In this document: piece after piece, positions 11,150 to 22,052 of the stretch
Layout: every line of letters begins with the position of its first letter
How positions within the stretch are numbered: the stretch's first letter is position 1
Source: Hyposmocoma kahamanoa
Lineage: Eukaryota; Arthropoda; Insecta; Lepidoptera; Cosmopterigidae
Direction of reading: 5' to 3'
DNA: 64,000 bases
Assembly (NCBI RefSeq): GCF_003589595.1
Contig: NW_020654422.1
Coordinates: forward strand, 13,876,577 to 13,940,576
Notes under the pieces: model-generated
What the model saw: only the letters and a program-made list of their open reading frames with translations
Told to the model about the DNA's origin: nothing
Database searches by the model: none
Translations under genes and position numbers: made by a program

Positions 11150-11982
11150 CCGTCGAGATGTGATGCTATCGCCGTATGCTTCGAATCAGCCGAATGCAGA
11201 AAGCGTTATCCAACTAGCGAACTCTACAAGCTATGGGATGTGCTTACCGTTAGACAACTATTTGTATGTAACACCGTCCTCAAAAAGCACTCCCTACTTG
11301 CATTTGATCCTAATATTACCAAGGATAAACGTAGAAAGGGTACGGTCTGCCAATCCCATTCTGTTAACACCAGTTTTTCCCAACATTTCTTCTGTTTCCT
11401 TGCTCTCTACTTGTACAACAAATTAAACACTACGCTTTGTTTTTACGCTCTCCCAAAATTTATCTGCAAAAAAACTGTATACGATTGGATTAAAACCCAA
11501 AATTATGAGGAGACTGAGCAACTTCTTCTTATCCTCAAATAACATCTCTCATTTAACTATTCCCAAGTCGTAACGCACCCCAAACGTACAATTCTTACAC
11601 AACTAATCAGTAACAGATTCACCTTATAAACACTCACTCATTCATTCTCACACTTTTCATATTGTGAGTTTACTTAGTGTTAAACCTTGAGAGGGTTTTT
11701 TAAATACTTAGTTTAGTTCACTAGTACTTTTATTATTCTAAATCAAGAATATTCCACTAACTTTTATATATTTTATCCTTTGTCACATTTTCAGTGCCAC
11801 AACCAAATTGCTCAAATGCAGAGTGGAAGTCTGGTGACCCGTAATTCAGGTTTGTATCTATCTCAGGCACCAGTCTCTCACAAAACAGTCTGACCAATTT
11901 TTAGTCTTGTATTAACCTTAAGTTCCCTACTCTAAAGCCTGTTTTGTAATTTAGAAATAAATAAAACATCATTCATTCATTC
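11150..11982 (+). pseudogene. LINE ORF2 C-terminus with 3' UTR and (CATT)n tail
   Basis: The frame open from about 11170 to 11540 reads SELYKLWDVLTVRQLFVCN, then SLLAFDPN, FSQHFFCFLALYLYNKLN and CKKTVYDWIKTQNYEETEQ. It ends with a stop after LLLILK. This order is typical of the extreme C-terminus of insect Jockey/CR1-type LINE reverse transcriptase proteins, beyond the catalytic domain. A 440-base 3' UTR follows and ends in AAATAAATAAAACATC plus (ATTC)n at 11960-11981, the simple-repeat tail expected for target-primed insertion. It is 5'-truncated and lacks endonuclease and catalytic domains. The tail abuts a second LINE fragment directly. Confidence 0.75.
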
Positions 11983-12257
11983 AGAACGCCAAGAACGAGA
12001 CAGTTCTCCTGTGCATTAACACCTCACGCCAGCTGATGCGGACCATCAAGAAGCGCAAAATAATAAATCTCGATCACGTGTTTCGACACGATAGATACCG
12101 ACTGCTTCAACTTATAATGATGGGAAAGGTTGAAGTCATGTTGAAGTCATGGTTACGCAACATAAGGGAGTGCACGGGAGTTACGAGTGCGGAACAACTA
12201 TTTCGTTTAGTCATGGACAGGGACAAATTTGCCATATTGACGGCCAACCTCCAGTAG
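11983..12257 (+). pseudogene. LINE ORF2 C-terminal fragment (different lineage)
   Basis: The frame 12036-12257 reads MRTIKKRKIINLDHVFRHDR, then YRLLQLIMMGKVE, then SWLRNIRECTG and LFRLVMDRDKFAILTANLQ. This pattern (basic helix, GHVxRHxRYxLLQLIMxGK, Trp-rich helix, final LFR.A.D) is the C-terminal signature of a second group of insect LINE ORF2 proteins. The loop that normally links GKV to SWL is missing, and the duplicated GAAGTCATGTT at 12130-12150 marks the break. No catalytic residues remain. Confidence 0.75.
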
Positions 12258-12374
12258 TGGAGAGGCATTTTAAGAAGAAGACTGATGATATTATAATTCT
12301 TTTTCGAGCGATATGCAAAATGTCTCAACTACATTGGAAATGGTGTAGAAAGTAGATAAAAGTATAATAGCGCA

Positions 12375-12560
12375 CACACTAATAGCATCGCACTAGGGAA
12401 ACACTGCATCACGGGTGCCATGGACACAGAAAACCACAAATTATACCCAAACTCACGAGATAAATAAATGTTGGCCATTCAAATATTTCTCCTGGACCGA
12501 CAAACAAACCTGGGACCTTAGCGTTGCAGACCAACGAGAACCAGAATATAGAAAGCAATT
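12375..12560 (-). mobile_element. SINE-C copy 1, tRNA-headed
   Basis: Reads on the minus strand from about 12540. It has a B-box-like GGTCCCAGGTTTG, then CTCGTGAGTTTGGGTATAAT, TGTGGTTTTCTGTGTCCATG and GCACCCGTGATGCAGTGTTT, in the same order as in the copies at 37.7 and 57.4 kb. A degenerate TA-rich 3' end lies near 12370. Noncoding. Confidence 0.7.
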
Positions 12561-12837
12561 GCTTTAATTATGTTTGACGTGTTTATTTTATTTGTTGGAA
12601 AATTGACCTTATTTTAAAATTTATACGTGTGTATGTTAACAATAAAGATGAAATTGAGGCATAGGGGGGCAGGTAACAGATAGCTGCAAACCATATTTTA
12701 AAGTTCCCGACTACTCTTTATACCTTTACATCTGCCGCACACGTCCGCATAGACATTTATCACACGCGGTTTAAAGCCAAGACGTTATGACAAACTTTGT
12801 TCTAAAGCTTGTAAAATATGCTTTTGTAATGGTTTTT

Positions 12838-13830
12838 TTATGTGGAAGCGAAGCACTTTGTGCAAATTCTTGGAATATCCACAAAGTAGGGGTAGAACTC
12901 CAACCTACCCCTGGTCCTCCGATGATGGAAAGGCGAAGGCGGAATTATTTCGTGCAATTCCTTCACACGCTCTCCTTCATATATCCTGTAAAATAATGAT
13001 AAGCAGGCCACATTACAGCGATGTTTAAGACTTTGCAGCTTTGCCTCTACTAATTCAGTCACCTATAAGCCTCTTAGCATGCTTGTCAATTGAATCCAAG
13101 ATGGCCAGTTGTTATGTAGCAGAGCCATCCCATAGGTGACAGCAGTACTCCATACACGACCCGACTTGTGCTTGGTACAGTTGAACCAACTGTCCTGGTG
13201 TGAATTAATGCCTCACCCTGGAAAGGATGCCGAGCTAGATGCATTTTGGCCATGGATTCTATGTATCTGCCGAAGTTCAAATTGGACGACAGGTCCATCC
13301 CAAGTGACTGGAGACAGTCGGCTATCGGTATAGATATATCAAGAAAAGTCGGAATCAGGTCGAAGGGGCTTCGTTTACTGGAGAATAGACACGCTTGCGT
13401 TTTGGTAGCATTAAATTTCACAAGATTTAACATCACTCCAATCGGAGACCGCCTTAAGTGTCGAATCCACGAAATATATGTATAACCGAATAACCATGGT
13501 CTCTCGACAAGATTGAAATTCGTCACCCCTGCATTGGTCAAGTACGAGTCTGGAAATGTGCTGTCGTCAGCATACGCGAAGGCACCTGGAATTAACATAT
13601 CATTGATATGCAACAGAAAGAGAAATTGCAAAGAGTATGGAACCCTGAGGACCTCCGATATCTATCGCCCGATATTCGGAAGAGTAGCCTTTAGAAGGCC
13701 ACTCGAATCGAACGTTCCCTCAAGAAATACGAGATTCAATTGCAAAGGTATAGGAAGTCTATAGGGGGGAAGTTTGCTTAAAAGGCTTGCATGCCAGACC
13801 CTGTCAAAGGGTTTAGAAATGTCCAGACAT
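12838..13830 (-). pseudogene. LINE reverse transcriptase relic (Jockey-like), YADD present
   Basis: On the minus strand the region 13830-13640 gives DISKPFDRVWHASLLSKLP in a broken frame (reverse transcriptase motif A region). The frame 13631-13086 then carries FLLHINDM, the catalytic FAYADDSTF box, LNLVKFNATKTQACLFSSKR and LSSNLNFGRYIESMAK (motifs C to E and thumb). A further frame, 13062-12838, holds FYRIYEGERVKELHEIIPPS, FHHRRTRGRLEFYPYFVDIP and the C-terminal end. The order is collinear over 1 kb but needs several frame changes and contains stops, so the element is dead. The 5' endonuclease part is missing. Copies of LINE proteins of this kind prime cDNA synthesis at the target and can move SINEs in trans. 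Confidence 0.9.
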
Positions 13831-13885
13831 GTTTTGACATGTTTTATTTCCTTCCGTCTTTTAACATATTCTTCAAACTTTTTTT

Positions 13886-14192
13886 TAGTAGCAGTAGAGC
13901 TTGTAAAAGAGTTCGTCCAGGTAAGGGTACTGCCACCTTACCTATTTCTGCCGCCAAGCGGTAATATGAGCATTACTGCGTTCTGGTTTTAAAGAGTAAG
14001 GGCGCAGGTGAATTTAAAGGCACATGGGACTTGTCAACTTGTGTTTCAGGGTGACGTGTGCAGTGGCAGTGCCCCTCAGATCTTTGTGATTTAAAGCTCT
14101 GAGTGGCAAGGAACTGTTATGGATATACGTGTCGCTTACTACCAGGCGGACGATTTTTTCCTCCAGTTCCTTGGCATCATAAAAAATAAAAA
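13886..14192 (+). mobile_element. SINE-A copy 3, full length (reference copy)
   Basis: The most complete copy. It starts with TAGTAGCAGTAGAGCTTG and continues GAGTTCGTCCAGG, CTGCCACCTTACCTATTTCT, GCCGCCAAGCGGTAATATGA, GCACATGGGACTTGTCAACT, GCAGTGGCAGTGCCCCTCAG, TTTGTGATTTAAAGCTCTGA and GTCGCTTACTACCAGGCG. The end is A-rich (CATAAAAAATAAAA). Length is about 305 bases. I see no clear RNA polymerase III A-box; GAGTTCGTCCAGG could be a decayed B-box. The A-rich end and 5'-truncated sisters favour a SINE. Confidence 0.85.
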
Positions 14193-14269
14193 ATTCCATA
14201 ATTATCATATATTTTTTGTGAAAATACTCCACTACTTTGTTATTATTATCGATACAAAAATGAAGAATG

Positions 14270-14640
14270 AAGAACAAAGATGATGAACGAAGGGAACAGA
14301 AGAGATTCTGGAGCATATATTACGATTACCTTTTCCCACTTTTAAAACTTACAACAAAAGTGTTTTAAATGGAAAGTCATATTACAAAATTGTAGACTAC
14401 GTGTTAGATAACAATGTATGGAAAGACAACATGATTGTAGATGCGACACAATTATGGTTCAAAGTGTATTCCATAGCATTTAAGTTTATTTGAAAAGAGC
14501 AATCTCTAGAGTTTATAGCTCGTTCTTCTCAGCGAGGCTAGCGCAGTAAACGGGCAGTAGCGTAAAAAATGACGTTTTCAAGTGTCAAAATTTTACTTGA
14601 ACAATAAATTATTATTTGACTTTAATTTTGAACACAGAAA
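14270..14640 (+). pseudogene. LINE 3' end, same family as 31.4 and 34.1 kb
   Basis: Nucleotide blocks GTTAGATAACAATGTATGGA, AAAGACAACATG, GCTCGTTCTTCTCAG, ACGTTTTCAAGTGT and AATTATTATTTGACTTTAAT recur in the same order on the minus strand at 34.11-34.35 kb. The translation upstream of 14420 keeps YKIVDYVLDNNVWK, a C-terminal LINE signature, ahead of the 3' UTR. It is truncated at the 5' side and lies directly downstream of SINE-A copy 3. Confidence 0.7.
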
Positions 14641-14854
14641 AATTCCTTCGATTTCACTAGATTACAAGCAGTATCTGTTATTATGCAGCTCCTTAACCGA
14701 GTTACAGACTGAATGACACAGTTTATTACATGATGTATTGGGTTTACGACGTTTTTCCACGTCAGCGCTTCTGAGAGCAACTCAAAAGTAGTTCTTGTTG
14801 TGTAGCACTTGGGGTATATTACGATTCCAGTATTCTTGGAATCAAACATTGCAC

Positions 14855-15000
14855 GATCTTCGTGGTCGAGTGGCTTGCACACCGATTTTCATGGTGTCAC
14901 CATCTATAAGGTTTGATCCTCAGCCAGGTTAACGTAGAAACTAACTTTTCAATATTGTTTCGGGTCTAGGTCTTTGTGGTAATATTATCATATTTTCCGA
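14855..15000 (+). mobile_element. SINE-D copy 1, tRNA-headed
   Basis: The head reads CGTGGTCGAGTGGCTTGCAC (A-box TGGTCGAGTGG) and GGTTTGATCCTCAGCC (B-box region). It is followed by CGTAGAAACTAACTTTTCAA and CAATATTGTTTCGGGTCTAG. The same order is seen on the minus strand at 21.9 and 28.6 kb. Confidence 0.75.
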
Positions 15001-15639
15001 CGTCTGATTGTGACGTTGTCTAATGTTTAATATTTATTTATTTATACTAGCATTGATGTAATACAACAATAACTAAATTTCGTGCCTAATCGTGCTGTAA
15101 GTGGAATGATTCAGGAACTAGTAGTCATAGGAATTGGCAACTTAAGGTATCGGAAAATATACACTTAGATGAAGGTACTTTAAAAAGAAATATTTAAACA
15201 AGCTTTCTCGAGTTGCTGCTTTCACTTGAAACTGGCATTGTTAATATAATTAAAATCACCAGGCGTATAAAAGGTAGGAAAGTTACGTACTCAGGGGAGC
15301 ACTCAAAGCCACGTATTACACAGTCGGAGGCCATCATGCTTGTCGAATGTGTTAAGGAGTTTGCCGCTTTGACTCTGTTTTGTAGAGTGTATATTACGTA
15401 TTTTGTATTTGGAGTAGCTATGAGAATTTACACTTAAATGAGATTTATTTGGACCTTTATACCGGCTTCAGGGGATTTTAAGTACATGTAGGTGAAGTAT
15501 AGTTATACCCCTAGTTAGGGGAACAGATGTAGTAAAAAAAGTCACCTATAAATATTTCGTTCGCGAAAGCTCTCTGGATAACCATGGATAATTTTTAAAG
15601 CAAATAATAAAACACGTATTACACTATTTTAATTTTTAG
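15001..15639. other. No recognisable feature
   Basis: AT-rich unassigned sequence. The open frame at 15213-15437 has no recognisable motif. Confidence 0.4.
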
Positions 15640-16240
15640 AATTACCTAGTAGTCCCAACAGGCCAACCCAGTGGGGAGTACGAGCGATGCTTTCCCCTTT
15701 CTATTTATGGACTGTATCAGATCAAGACAATATTATGTTACTTAGTTTTTATTTATGGCGCCCCTTCCTATCAATGTCTGATTATACTGGAAGGGTACTA
15801 TTACCTATGTAAGCAATTCCGCACAGAGACCTTATCAGTCAGGTCCTGACCCCAGATTACCCGTTGACACAGACTTCTTCCGGTTCTCAGAAGCTTAGTA
15901 CCTTGGGTGAACGCTTCCGGTTATCAGCGCAGTGTCCAGCGAAAGTCACACATAGATACCAATTCATAGGGCAACTCACGTGCTCCGCGCATCTTTTCGC
16001 ATTTGGCTCTCTTCCAGTCCGCTACTAGGATAAACGCCCCGGCCACGTTCCCGGAGCAGACGAACGAGTCCATCCCTAGAGCTAAACCATGCTCCCCACT
16101 GAGTCCATACCCAGAGCCCGGGACCACCCGAGACGCCCGTGAGGCGTATCACTGGCGGAGAGCTCTGCTCAAACGCCCGCTGTAGCCGAGGAGTCCGTGG
16201 TCCCCCAGGAAATCCCTATCCATCGGTTGGGTAGAAAGGG
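15640..16240 (-). repeat. R1 copy 1: GC-rich dispersed repeat, unnamed
   Basis: A GC-rich island in AT-rich surroundings. The core 15795-16143 (minus strand) is clearly related to 50.16-50.59 kb on the plus strand: TGGGTATGGACTC, then GTTAGCT/GTTTAGCT, GTCTGCTCCGGG/GTCTGCCCCGGT, GGCCGGGGCGTNTNTC, CACGTGAGTTGCC/TACGTGAGTTGCC and TCTGGGGTCA. The minus frame 16127-15924 (67 codons) is open, but the sister copy does not keep that frame open, so coding is doubtful. Possibly a retroelement terminal region. Confidence 0.65.
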
Positions 16241-16914
16241 ACAGTACTGTATAAGATCAAACCAAGTTTAGTTGATTCACACAATTACGGATAGGTAAGT
16301 TGATAGCACAATAACTCGTGAAAGCCAATCACGTAGTCGCTTGGCCCATGAGCTGAGGCGTAATGTTGTCTCGATCTTGCATGCGAGTAAGGTATGTGTG
16401 GGAAAGGAATTAATAACGAAGTAAGTAATGAGCTAATTAAACCATTTTCTAATACAATTCAAAGATGACAATGTCTAAACTTTCGCAAAGTAAATTCGGG
16501 CATCATTTCGGCGTAACCATTACCCATAATAGGTAGACTAAAATTTATAGAGTTCATTAACCTAAAGCTTTCATGAACACGCTTTAAAACTAATACAAAA
16601 CATATTCATTGGTTTTTCAAACTACCCCTATAAAAGGGATTGACATTAAGTGCTACAGTTACAGTTTGTATAGGAAAACCTTGAAACTTGGTTTAAAAAG
16701 TCTTCAAATATATATTCAAGACAATAACAATAATGTTATCATTGTAAATATGTAAAATGGACAATTATACAATTTGGCTGGTCTCAAATGAGAAAATTCC
16801 ATGTACTATGAGTGTCAAAGAAACGAAATGAACTTTGGTGTCCTACTCGGAACACGTAGACTAGAACTAAATCGGTACTACCAGGAGTTGTGTCTGGAAA
16901 GTACTTATTTAGCG
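16241..16914. other. No recognisable feature
   Basis: Unassigned sequence with no coding motif or repeat match. Confidence 0.4.
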
Positions 16915-17210
16915 CCAATAGTACTGGTTTGATAAACCACAGATGCAAAAGCAGATGCCGTGGGTTCGAATCCGGACTCGCACTTTTGAGTTTCTTGCAA
17001 TTTATGTTCGAAATTTATCATGAGCATTTCGGTGAAGGAAAACAGCGTGGTGAAACTTGTACGTCGAAGAAGGTTAACAACTCTCGGAAAACGTACGACT
17101 CACATTGGGCCAGCAGCGTGGCGGTCTATGGCCTAAACCCTCGATTGAGAAGAGACCCGTACCCAGCAGGAGTGGGACATATAAATGGGTTGATGGAATG
17201 ATGATGAGAT
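16915..17210 (+). mobile_element. SINE-F copy 1, tRNA-headed with (GAT)n-type end
   Basis: B-box GGGTTCGAATCCGGACTCGC, then GTTCGAAATTTATCATGAGC, TCGGTGAAGGAAAACAGCGT, CACATTGGGCCAGCAGCGTG and GGTCTATGGCCTAAACCCTC. It ends AGAAGAGACCCGTACCCAGC, then GGGTTGATGGAATGATGATG. This arrangement, closing with a GATGATG repeat, is a SINE type I know from many lepidopteran genomes. Confidence 0.85.
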
Positions 17211-17924
17211 GTAATGCCACATTTTTTTTAAAACGGATTTTTTTATAAAAAAATTATAATATTTATTGGAACACTAAAATACAAACAGTTTTTTCTGGTA
17301 CAGCTTTTGACATTTTTTTTAGTTTTAAGTTAATGTTTTAAATAAAAGCATTAAAATTTAAATAATGTAATACAGGTAAAACACAAAACGGTTATAATTT
17401 TCCGGAAAATAACATTACGTTCTTTCTTATTACTTCGGCTCGAAAATATCTTTATTGAATCTTTTACGAATCTACATCCTGGCTCTTGATTTCCCGTGGG
17501 TTCAAACTTTGGCCCCTTAATTACTTGTAAGGTATTTCGAAGCCAAAACATCAAAATACATTACTCAACGACATGCATAGTTGTTTAACATTAAATTAGT
17601 AAAGTTTCAGGTTAATAACCTATTGCTTTCCTTCACAACCGTTATGGCAGTTCTATGGGCAAACTTTTCACATTACATCCCGTAGATATTTAGTCTATAA
17701 AATGTATTTTCGTGGGGTGTGGTTACTAACGTAAGCGTTTTAGTAATTTATGGTTCAATTATTTTTATTAAGTACTTTTTTATAATTTCAGGTGTTTAAT
17801 ATTTTTTGTGTTGCTAACTAACATTTTTAACCAGTTTTAATAAATTAATTTGATTAGCGTGAAAGTTCTTTGTCACTTTCAGTATTATGACCAATCGTAG
17901 GAAATAAAACTATATTTTTCGGAT
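17211..17924. other. No recognisable feature
   Basis: AT-rich unassigned sequence. Confidence 0.4.
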
Positions 17925-18165
17925 CTACATCGCGTACATTTTTCAAACATACCAACGTTTCGGGCCTTTTACAGGTCCCATGGTCACGGCTGACTATGAC
18001 GGCGGTCAGTCAGCCATGACCATGAGACCTGTAAAGGGCCCGAAACGTTTATTTGTTTAAAAAACTAACTGACGTCATAGTCAGCCGTGACCATGGAACG
18101 TGTAAAGGGCCCGAAATCTTAGTGTGTTTGAAAAATCGCGTACTTAACGCGATTTACATCTCAAA
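17925..18165. mobile_element. M4 copy 2: foldback element with repeated arms
   Basis: The left arm at 17935-17995 (TTTCAAACATACCAACGTTT, CGGGCC, TTTTACAGGTCCCATGGTCA) is answered by inverted copies at 18015-18065 (TGACCATGAGACCTGTAAAG, GGCCCGAAACGTTTATTTG) and again at 18085-18145 (CCGTGACCATGGAACGTGTA, AAGGGCCCGAAATCTTAGTG). There is thus one left arm and two right-arm copies. No open frame. Confidence 0.75.
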
Positions 18166-18297
18166 AAAAATTGTTTCATCTTCTGAACCCCTAAGAAGTC
18201 TATGTAGACAATCAGTAACAAATATAATTCTGGTTAGTTGAAGATGTTTTTAACTATTCAAGAATTCACATTTGGTGTCATAGACAAACTTATTTTG

Positions 18298-18478
18298 ATA
18301 ACCTGGCGCAGCGGTTAACATTGAAGGCGCTAGATGAGGAGTCCCGGGTTCCATTCCTGTTGTAACCAATTTGGCAATTGAACATTTTTAGCTTGGTTCT
18401 TGTCTGGGCATTTTGGGTTGTACCTTGGAGTTAATTTCTTTGCTTTAGTACTCATAGTACAGTGAATTTCCTAGTTTG
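18298..18478 (+). mobile_element. SINE-E copy 1, tRNA-headed
   Basis: Head CTGGCGCAGCGGTTAACATT (A-box TGGCGCAGCGG) and CCCGGGTTCCATTCCTG (B-box). The body carries TACTCATAGTACAGTGAATT and TCCTAGTTTG, shared with the copy at 61.6 kb. Confidence 0.7.
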
Positions 18479-18487
18479 TGAACAGGT

Positions 18488-18606
18488 AGGTGGGGACTTG
18501 TCAGCTTATCTCTTTGCGATTTAAAGCTCTATTGCCATGAACACGCTTCTCGTTTACCGCCATATGCACGACTAGTTCCTTCCGTCACTTGATTTCATAA
18601 AAAAAT
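18488..18606 (+). mobile_element. SINE-A copy 4, 3' part with internal deletion
   Basis: GTGGGGACTTGTCAGCTTA, TTTGCGATTTAAAGCTCT, TCGTTTACCGCCATATGCAC and GTCACTTGATTTCATAAAAA follow the SINE-A order. The GCAGTGGCAG block is lost. Confidence 0.7.
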
Positions 18607-20814
18607 GTAACTGGCGTGGTTGGTAAAATAATAGGTTTTTTTTTTCAAAAATATGTCGTATATCCCACACCACTGCACCATTTTTTCGTTAAAATCTATT
18701 ACAAAAGTTATAGAACCATACTTATACATATATAAAATATTTGTAAAAGTGTGATCAAATAGTTACCTTAGAACATCTTGTTTACTCCGAAATATAGTAT
18801 AACGCAGCACGTAATTTCAAATACAATAAGAATACCTATATTCAGAACTAAAACGTTCAGAATACAGAATACTTCTGTTTCAACAAAACTGTAAAAATAT
18901 ATTCCCTAAGAAACCACACGGTTTTATAAGTCGTCTGGAGAGCAAATGCTGCATTCCTTCTTTTTCCAAGTTTTATTTCATTTAATGTCCATTTTAGTTT
19001 GAAATTTTTAAAAGGATGCATACACATCGAACAAGAAGTGTTCTGATTTGTTATTCTAAAATAAATATTTCTATATTTCCATACTCCTCAATAATAAAAT
19101 TAAAGATCTATATAATACTGAACGTAATAAAACAAACGCGTTTATTTGTCATATGGTTCACATTACAGATAGCTTTATTCTCGCGCTTGTCATAAATATG
19201 ACTAAGAAATAAATCCTACAAAACCAAGACTGTTTCTCAGCGAATTCGCACTTTACTGCATTTGACAACCTTTCTACTAAAAGTACTATATAAGTAATAG
19301 TCTGTAGAGCCCATGTCATTTTTGCTTGTCAATACCAGTGGTATGGTTATCAAATGACGCAAGACAGGCGGTCACCAAAGGTACCTTTCTCAAAGAATAT
19401 GTGATAGTGTCAAACAATGACAATGGCCTGATAAAGATTACGAAGTTTTTGGGCGTTAGTTTACCAAAGTACAACAAAAATGTAGATATTTTATCCCAAG
19501 TATTAAACCTTCCACTGCAACAAGGACAGAAACACGTGACGAGAAACTAAAATACAGCCCACAAAGTTGTAACATCCAGCCGCTTTGATAGTTGTGAAAG
19601 ATTTGGCAGTCGGTAAACGACAGAAAGACGTAAGCGCTAGAATTACTTGTTAAGTATGCATGAGAAGTATCGCCGGCATCTTTGCGAGATATTGGGAAGT
19701 GTGCAGTGATTTATAGAATGTTGTATGATAAAATTTACAAATACATTCTTGTTATTGGTGGTAAATTTATTGTATAAGCGATTGTACATGTACGAAAGTT
19801 TATTATCAGATAACGAAATATCATTTTATTAAGAAATACAAGATTTTGTTCTAAATGTAGTATCAAAAGGATATTGCAATGCGGATTTTTTCGTTTTGTC
19901 ATGTCGCTGATCTCACCTCCCAACACCCACTGGTAAGAAGGGTATGAATTTCGTCGAATATATAAAGATTACCAAAGATCAGAAGCAAAAAAACAGTATG
20001 ATAGAACAGCGAGTGGTGTTGTGCTCCGAAGATATTGGCCGTGCTCGTTGTCGTAAGGCCAGTCTTTCTGCTAATAAGGTGTGCTATACGTACATGCTTT
20101 AGAAATAATGTCGTATTTCTTTTACATAAAATGGTTCTGACATTAATTACAATTGATGGTTTTAAATATAATTTTGAAAATGTGTATTCTTAGAATTGTA
20201 AATCATTTATAAGGACTGAGGTGTCCGGATTATCGTCTCATACGTGGGTATGTAAGCTTCGATCAGCCGGACACCATTGTCCTGTCCGGTTTATTCACTG
20301 TACGGATTAACCATTGAACTGTCCTGTCCAGCCGGCCTGTAAGCCTACAGTCTCTTACTATAAAATATGTAAAAGTATTGAAATTATGAACAATATGTAG
20401 ACGTGTATTATATATTTCGGACTAAAATCGGAAAAGATGTAACAAACACCGAGTAAATGTAATTATTGGCTTAAATTTTGATTGACGGAATAATTGACAC
20501 GTAATCTGACTCAAGTGTGCAAATATCAAGTATCAAAGTACTTCAAATATGCCTAAACGTGGTCTTGTCTTATTAGAAATTAACAATGCCAATCATAGAT
20601 ATTTTGATGAGAAGTCATCTCATCAATCATTTCAAATTTCGTTCCATTTTCTTATGAATGTGAAATTAAATTCAAGCAATGCAATAATCATTTAAATATA
20701 CAATTTCAAAAGTAAACCGAGGTTGTTGGAGCATATTTGAAATATACTAAAAAGAGAGTCGACGGATAAGGCTATTTGATGTTTTATAAATGTATTTCAC
20801 ATAATTTAATCGGT
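18607..20814. other. No recognisable feature
   Basis: Long AT-rich stretch. The frame 19326-19550 (plus, 74 codons) is the only one with protein-like composition and a mid-length run free of low complexity. I do not recognise it, and it has no exon or promoter context. A GC-richer patch with repeated CCTGTCC/GTCCGG words lies at 20220-20345. Confidence 0.4.
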
Positions 20815-21440
20815 ATTTTTTTATGATACCGAGTGACGGGACGAGCAAGTCGTGCGCCTAGTGTTAAAATAAAATAGATAAAAATACTTTATATTGTCTC
20901 AAATATTAACAAAATTGCATACAAAGTTGAGACCTTTTTTTAAGTATAAAAATACTTGTATCAGGAGGTTTCTCTCCTCTATAAGTAGTACGTAATTACC
21001 ACAAAACAAAAGTAATATTACAGAACCAAATCTCTGAACTATAATACAAATATATTGAAAGGTGTGTGTCTGAATTTGTGTATGTGCATACGCGCGCGCG
21101 TGTTGTGTGTGGGTATACTTTATGACTTAAGTAGTAATCTTTGTGTCTTTTTCGTCATCTTCAAGTGTTAAGCGACACCTATCACACGACAGCCTATCCA
21201 CAGCAGTTGCAGTGAGACTCCAGAGAATTAAATCGCAATCTGAGAGACACTGCCACTGCGCCTGTCACTCTGAGACATAATTTGACAACTCTCATGCGTC
21301 TGTAATTTCACAAGCCACCCGTTACCCTTCAAAACCAGAACGCAGTAATGATCACATTACTGCTTGGCAGCAGAAATATGTGAGGTAACTTTTTACTTCC
21401 CTGGATGAGCTCTTTTACAAGGAGCTATAGCCTGCTACGG
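20815..21440 (-). mobile_element. SINE-A copy 5, split by a later insertion
   Basis: Left part 20815-20867 (A-rich end, GACGGGACGAGCAAGTCGTG) and right part 21164-21440 (AAGCGACACC, GCAGTGAGAC, GATGAGCTCTTTTACAAGGA) form one SINE-A when joined. The break carries the same 8 bases, AGTGTTAA, at 20860-20867 and 21164-21171: a target-site duplication of the inserted segment. Confidence 0.85.
20868..21163 (-). mobile_element. Insertion inside SINE-A: probable truncated retroelement
   Basis: 296 bases flanked by the AGTGTTAA duplication. The plus strand begins AAATAAAATAGAT, which reads on the minus strand as an A/T-rich 3' end, and contains a TG-rich run and ACGCGCGCGCGTG at 21085-21115. The 3' UTR of the LINE at 47.86 kb has a similar TGTGTGTATG-rich zone, so a 5'-truncated LINE is likely. 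There is no coding sequence. Confidence 0.6.
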
Positions 21441-21879
21441 CTGCATGCCCAAAATCAGATGGCATAAGCATAAGAAGTCATATAAGCCTCAAAAACATTA
21501 TGAGTATTGTTTAAAAATAAATTGAGGCGTATCTGGCGCGTAACGCGATAAATTGTAAAGTTTATCTACATTCTCAAATTTTGTTACTGTAAATCAACAA
21601 ACTAATAATTTATGATAATTATTTGGATGGCTTTCTAGAAAAGCGACCTATCTCAAAAACAACAAATTCATTGGGAAATTGCTTTGATTGCTTGATTATC
21701 ATAACCAATAGAATGCTCGTTATTTTATTTACTATAAAATTAGCATATTGCGGATAAAAAAGTAAATGAAATACTATTTTAGTTTAAAACATTACTTTTG
21801 AAAACAAGTGACTTGTCCAATCGAAAACAGAATTCGAAAAATATAATAAATAAAATAAAGCTCTGATTCCAAAGTAAGT
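21441..21879. other. No recognisable feature
   Basis: AT-rich unassigned sequence. Confidence 0.4.
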
Positions 21880-22052
21880 ACCTAAAGCACTTGTGTTATG
21901 GAAATCGAAAACTACTATGGCACCACAACGAGACAATATATAAAAGTTACCATTTCTACACTGACCTGACCGGGGATCGAATCCGGGACCTCAGAGATGG
22001 CGGCACCATGAAAACCGGTGTGCAAGCCACTCGACCACAGAGGTCGTCAAAA
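21880..22052 (-). mobile_element. SINE-D copy 2, tRNA-headed
   Basis: On the minus strand: GACCTCTGTGGTCGAGTGGC, TTGCACACCGGTTTTCATGG, then GGTCCCGGATTCGATCCCCG (B-box) and CAGTGTAGAAATGG. The tail contains TATTGTCTCGTTGTGG. This is the best-preserved head of the family. Confidence 0.8.

Noticed and set aside
15924..16127. Protein-like minus frame in the GC-rich block
   Set aside because: The related copy at 50.2 kb does not preserve the frame, so coding is not supported; kept only as repeat R1.
19326..19550. Candidate host exon, 74 codons
   Set aside because: No recognisable domain, no splice context that I can defend and no homology by eye. Left as unassigned sequence.
21957..22047. Possible minus-strand tRNA gene
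   Set aside because: The same head with the same non-tRNA tail occurs at 14.9 and 28.6 kb and degrades differently in each, as expected of a SINE family.
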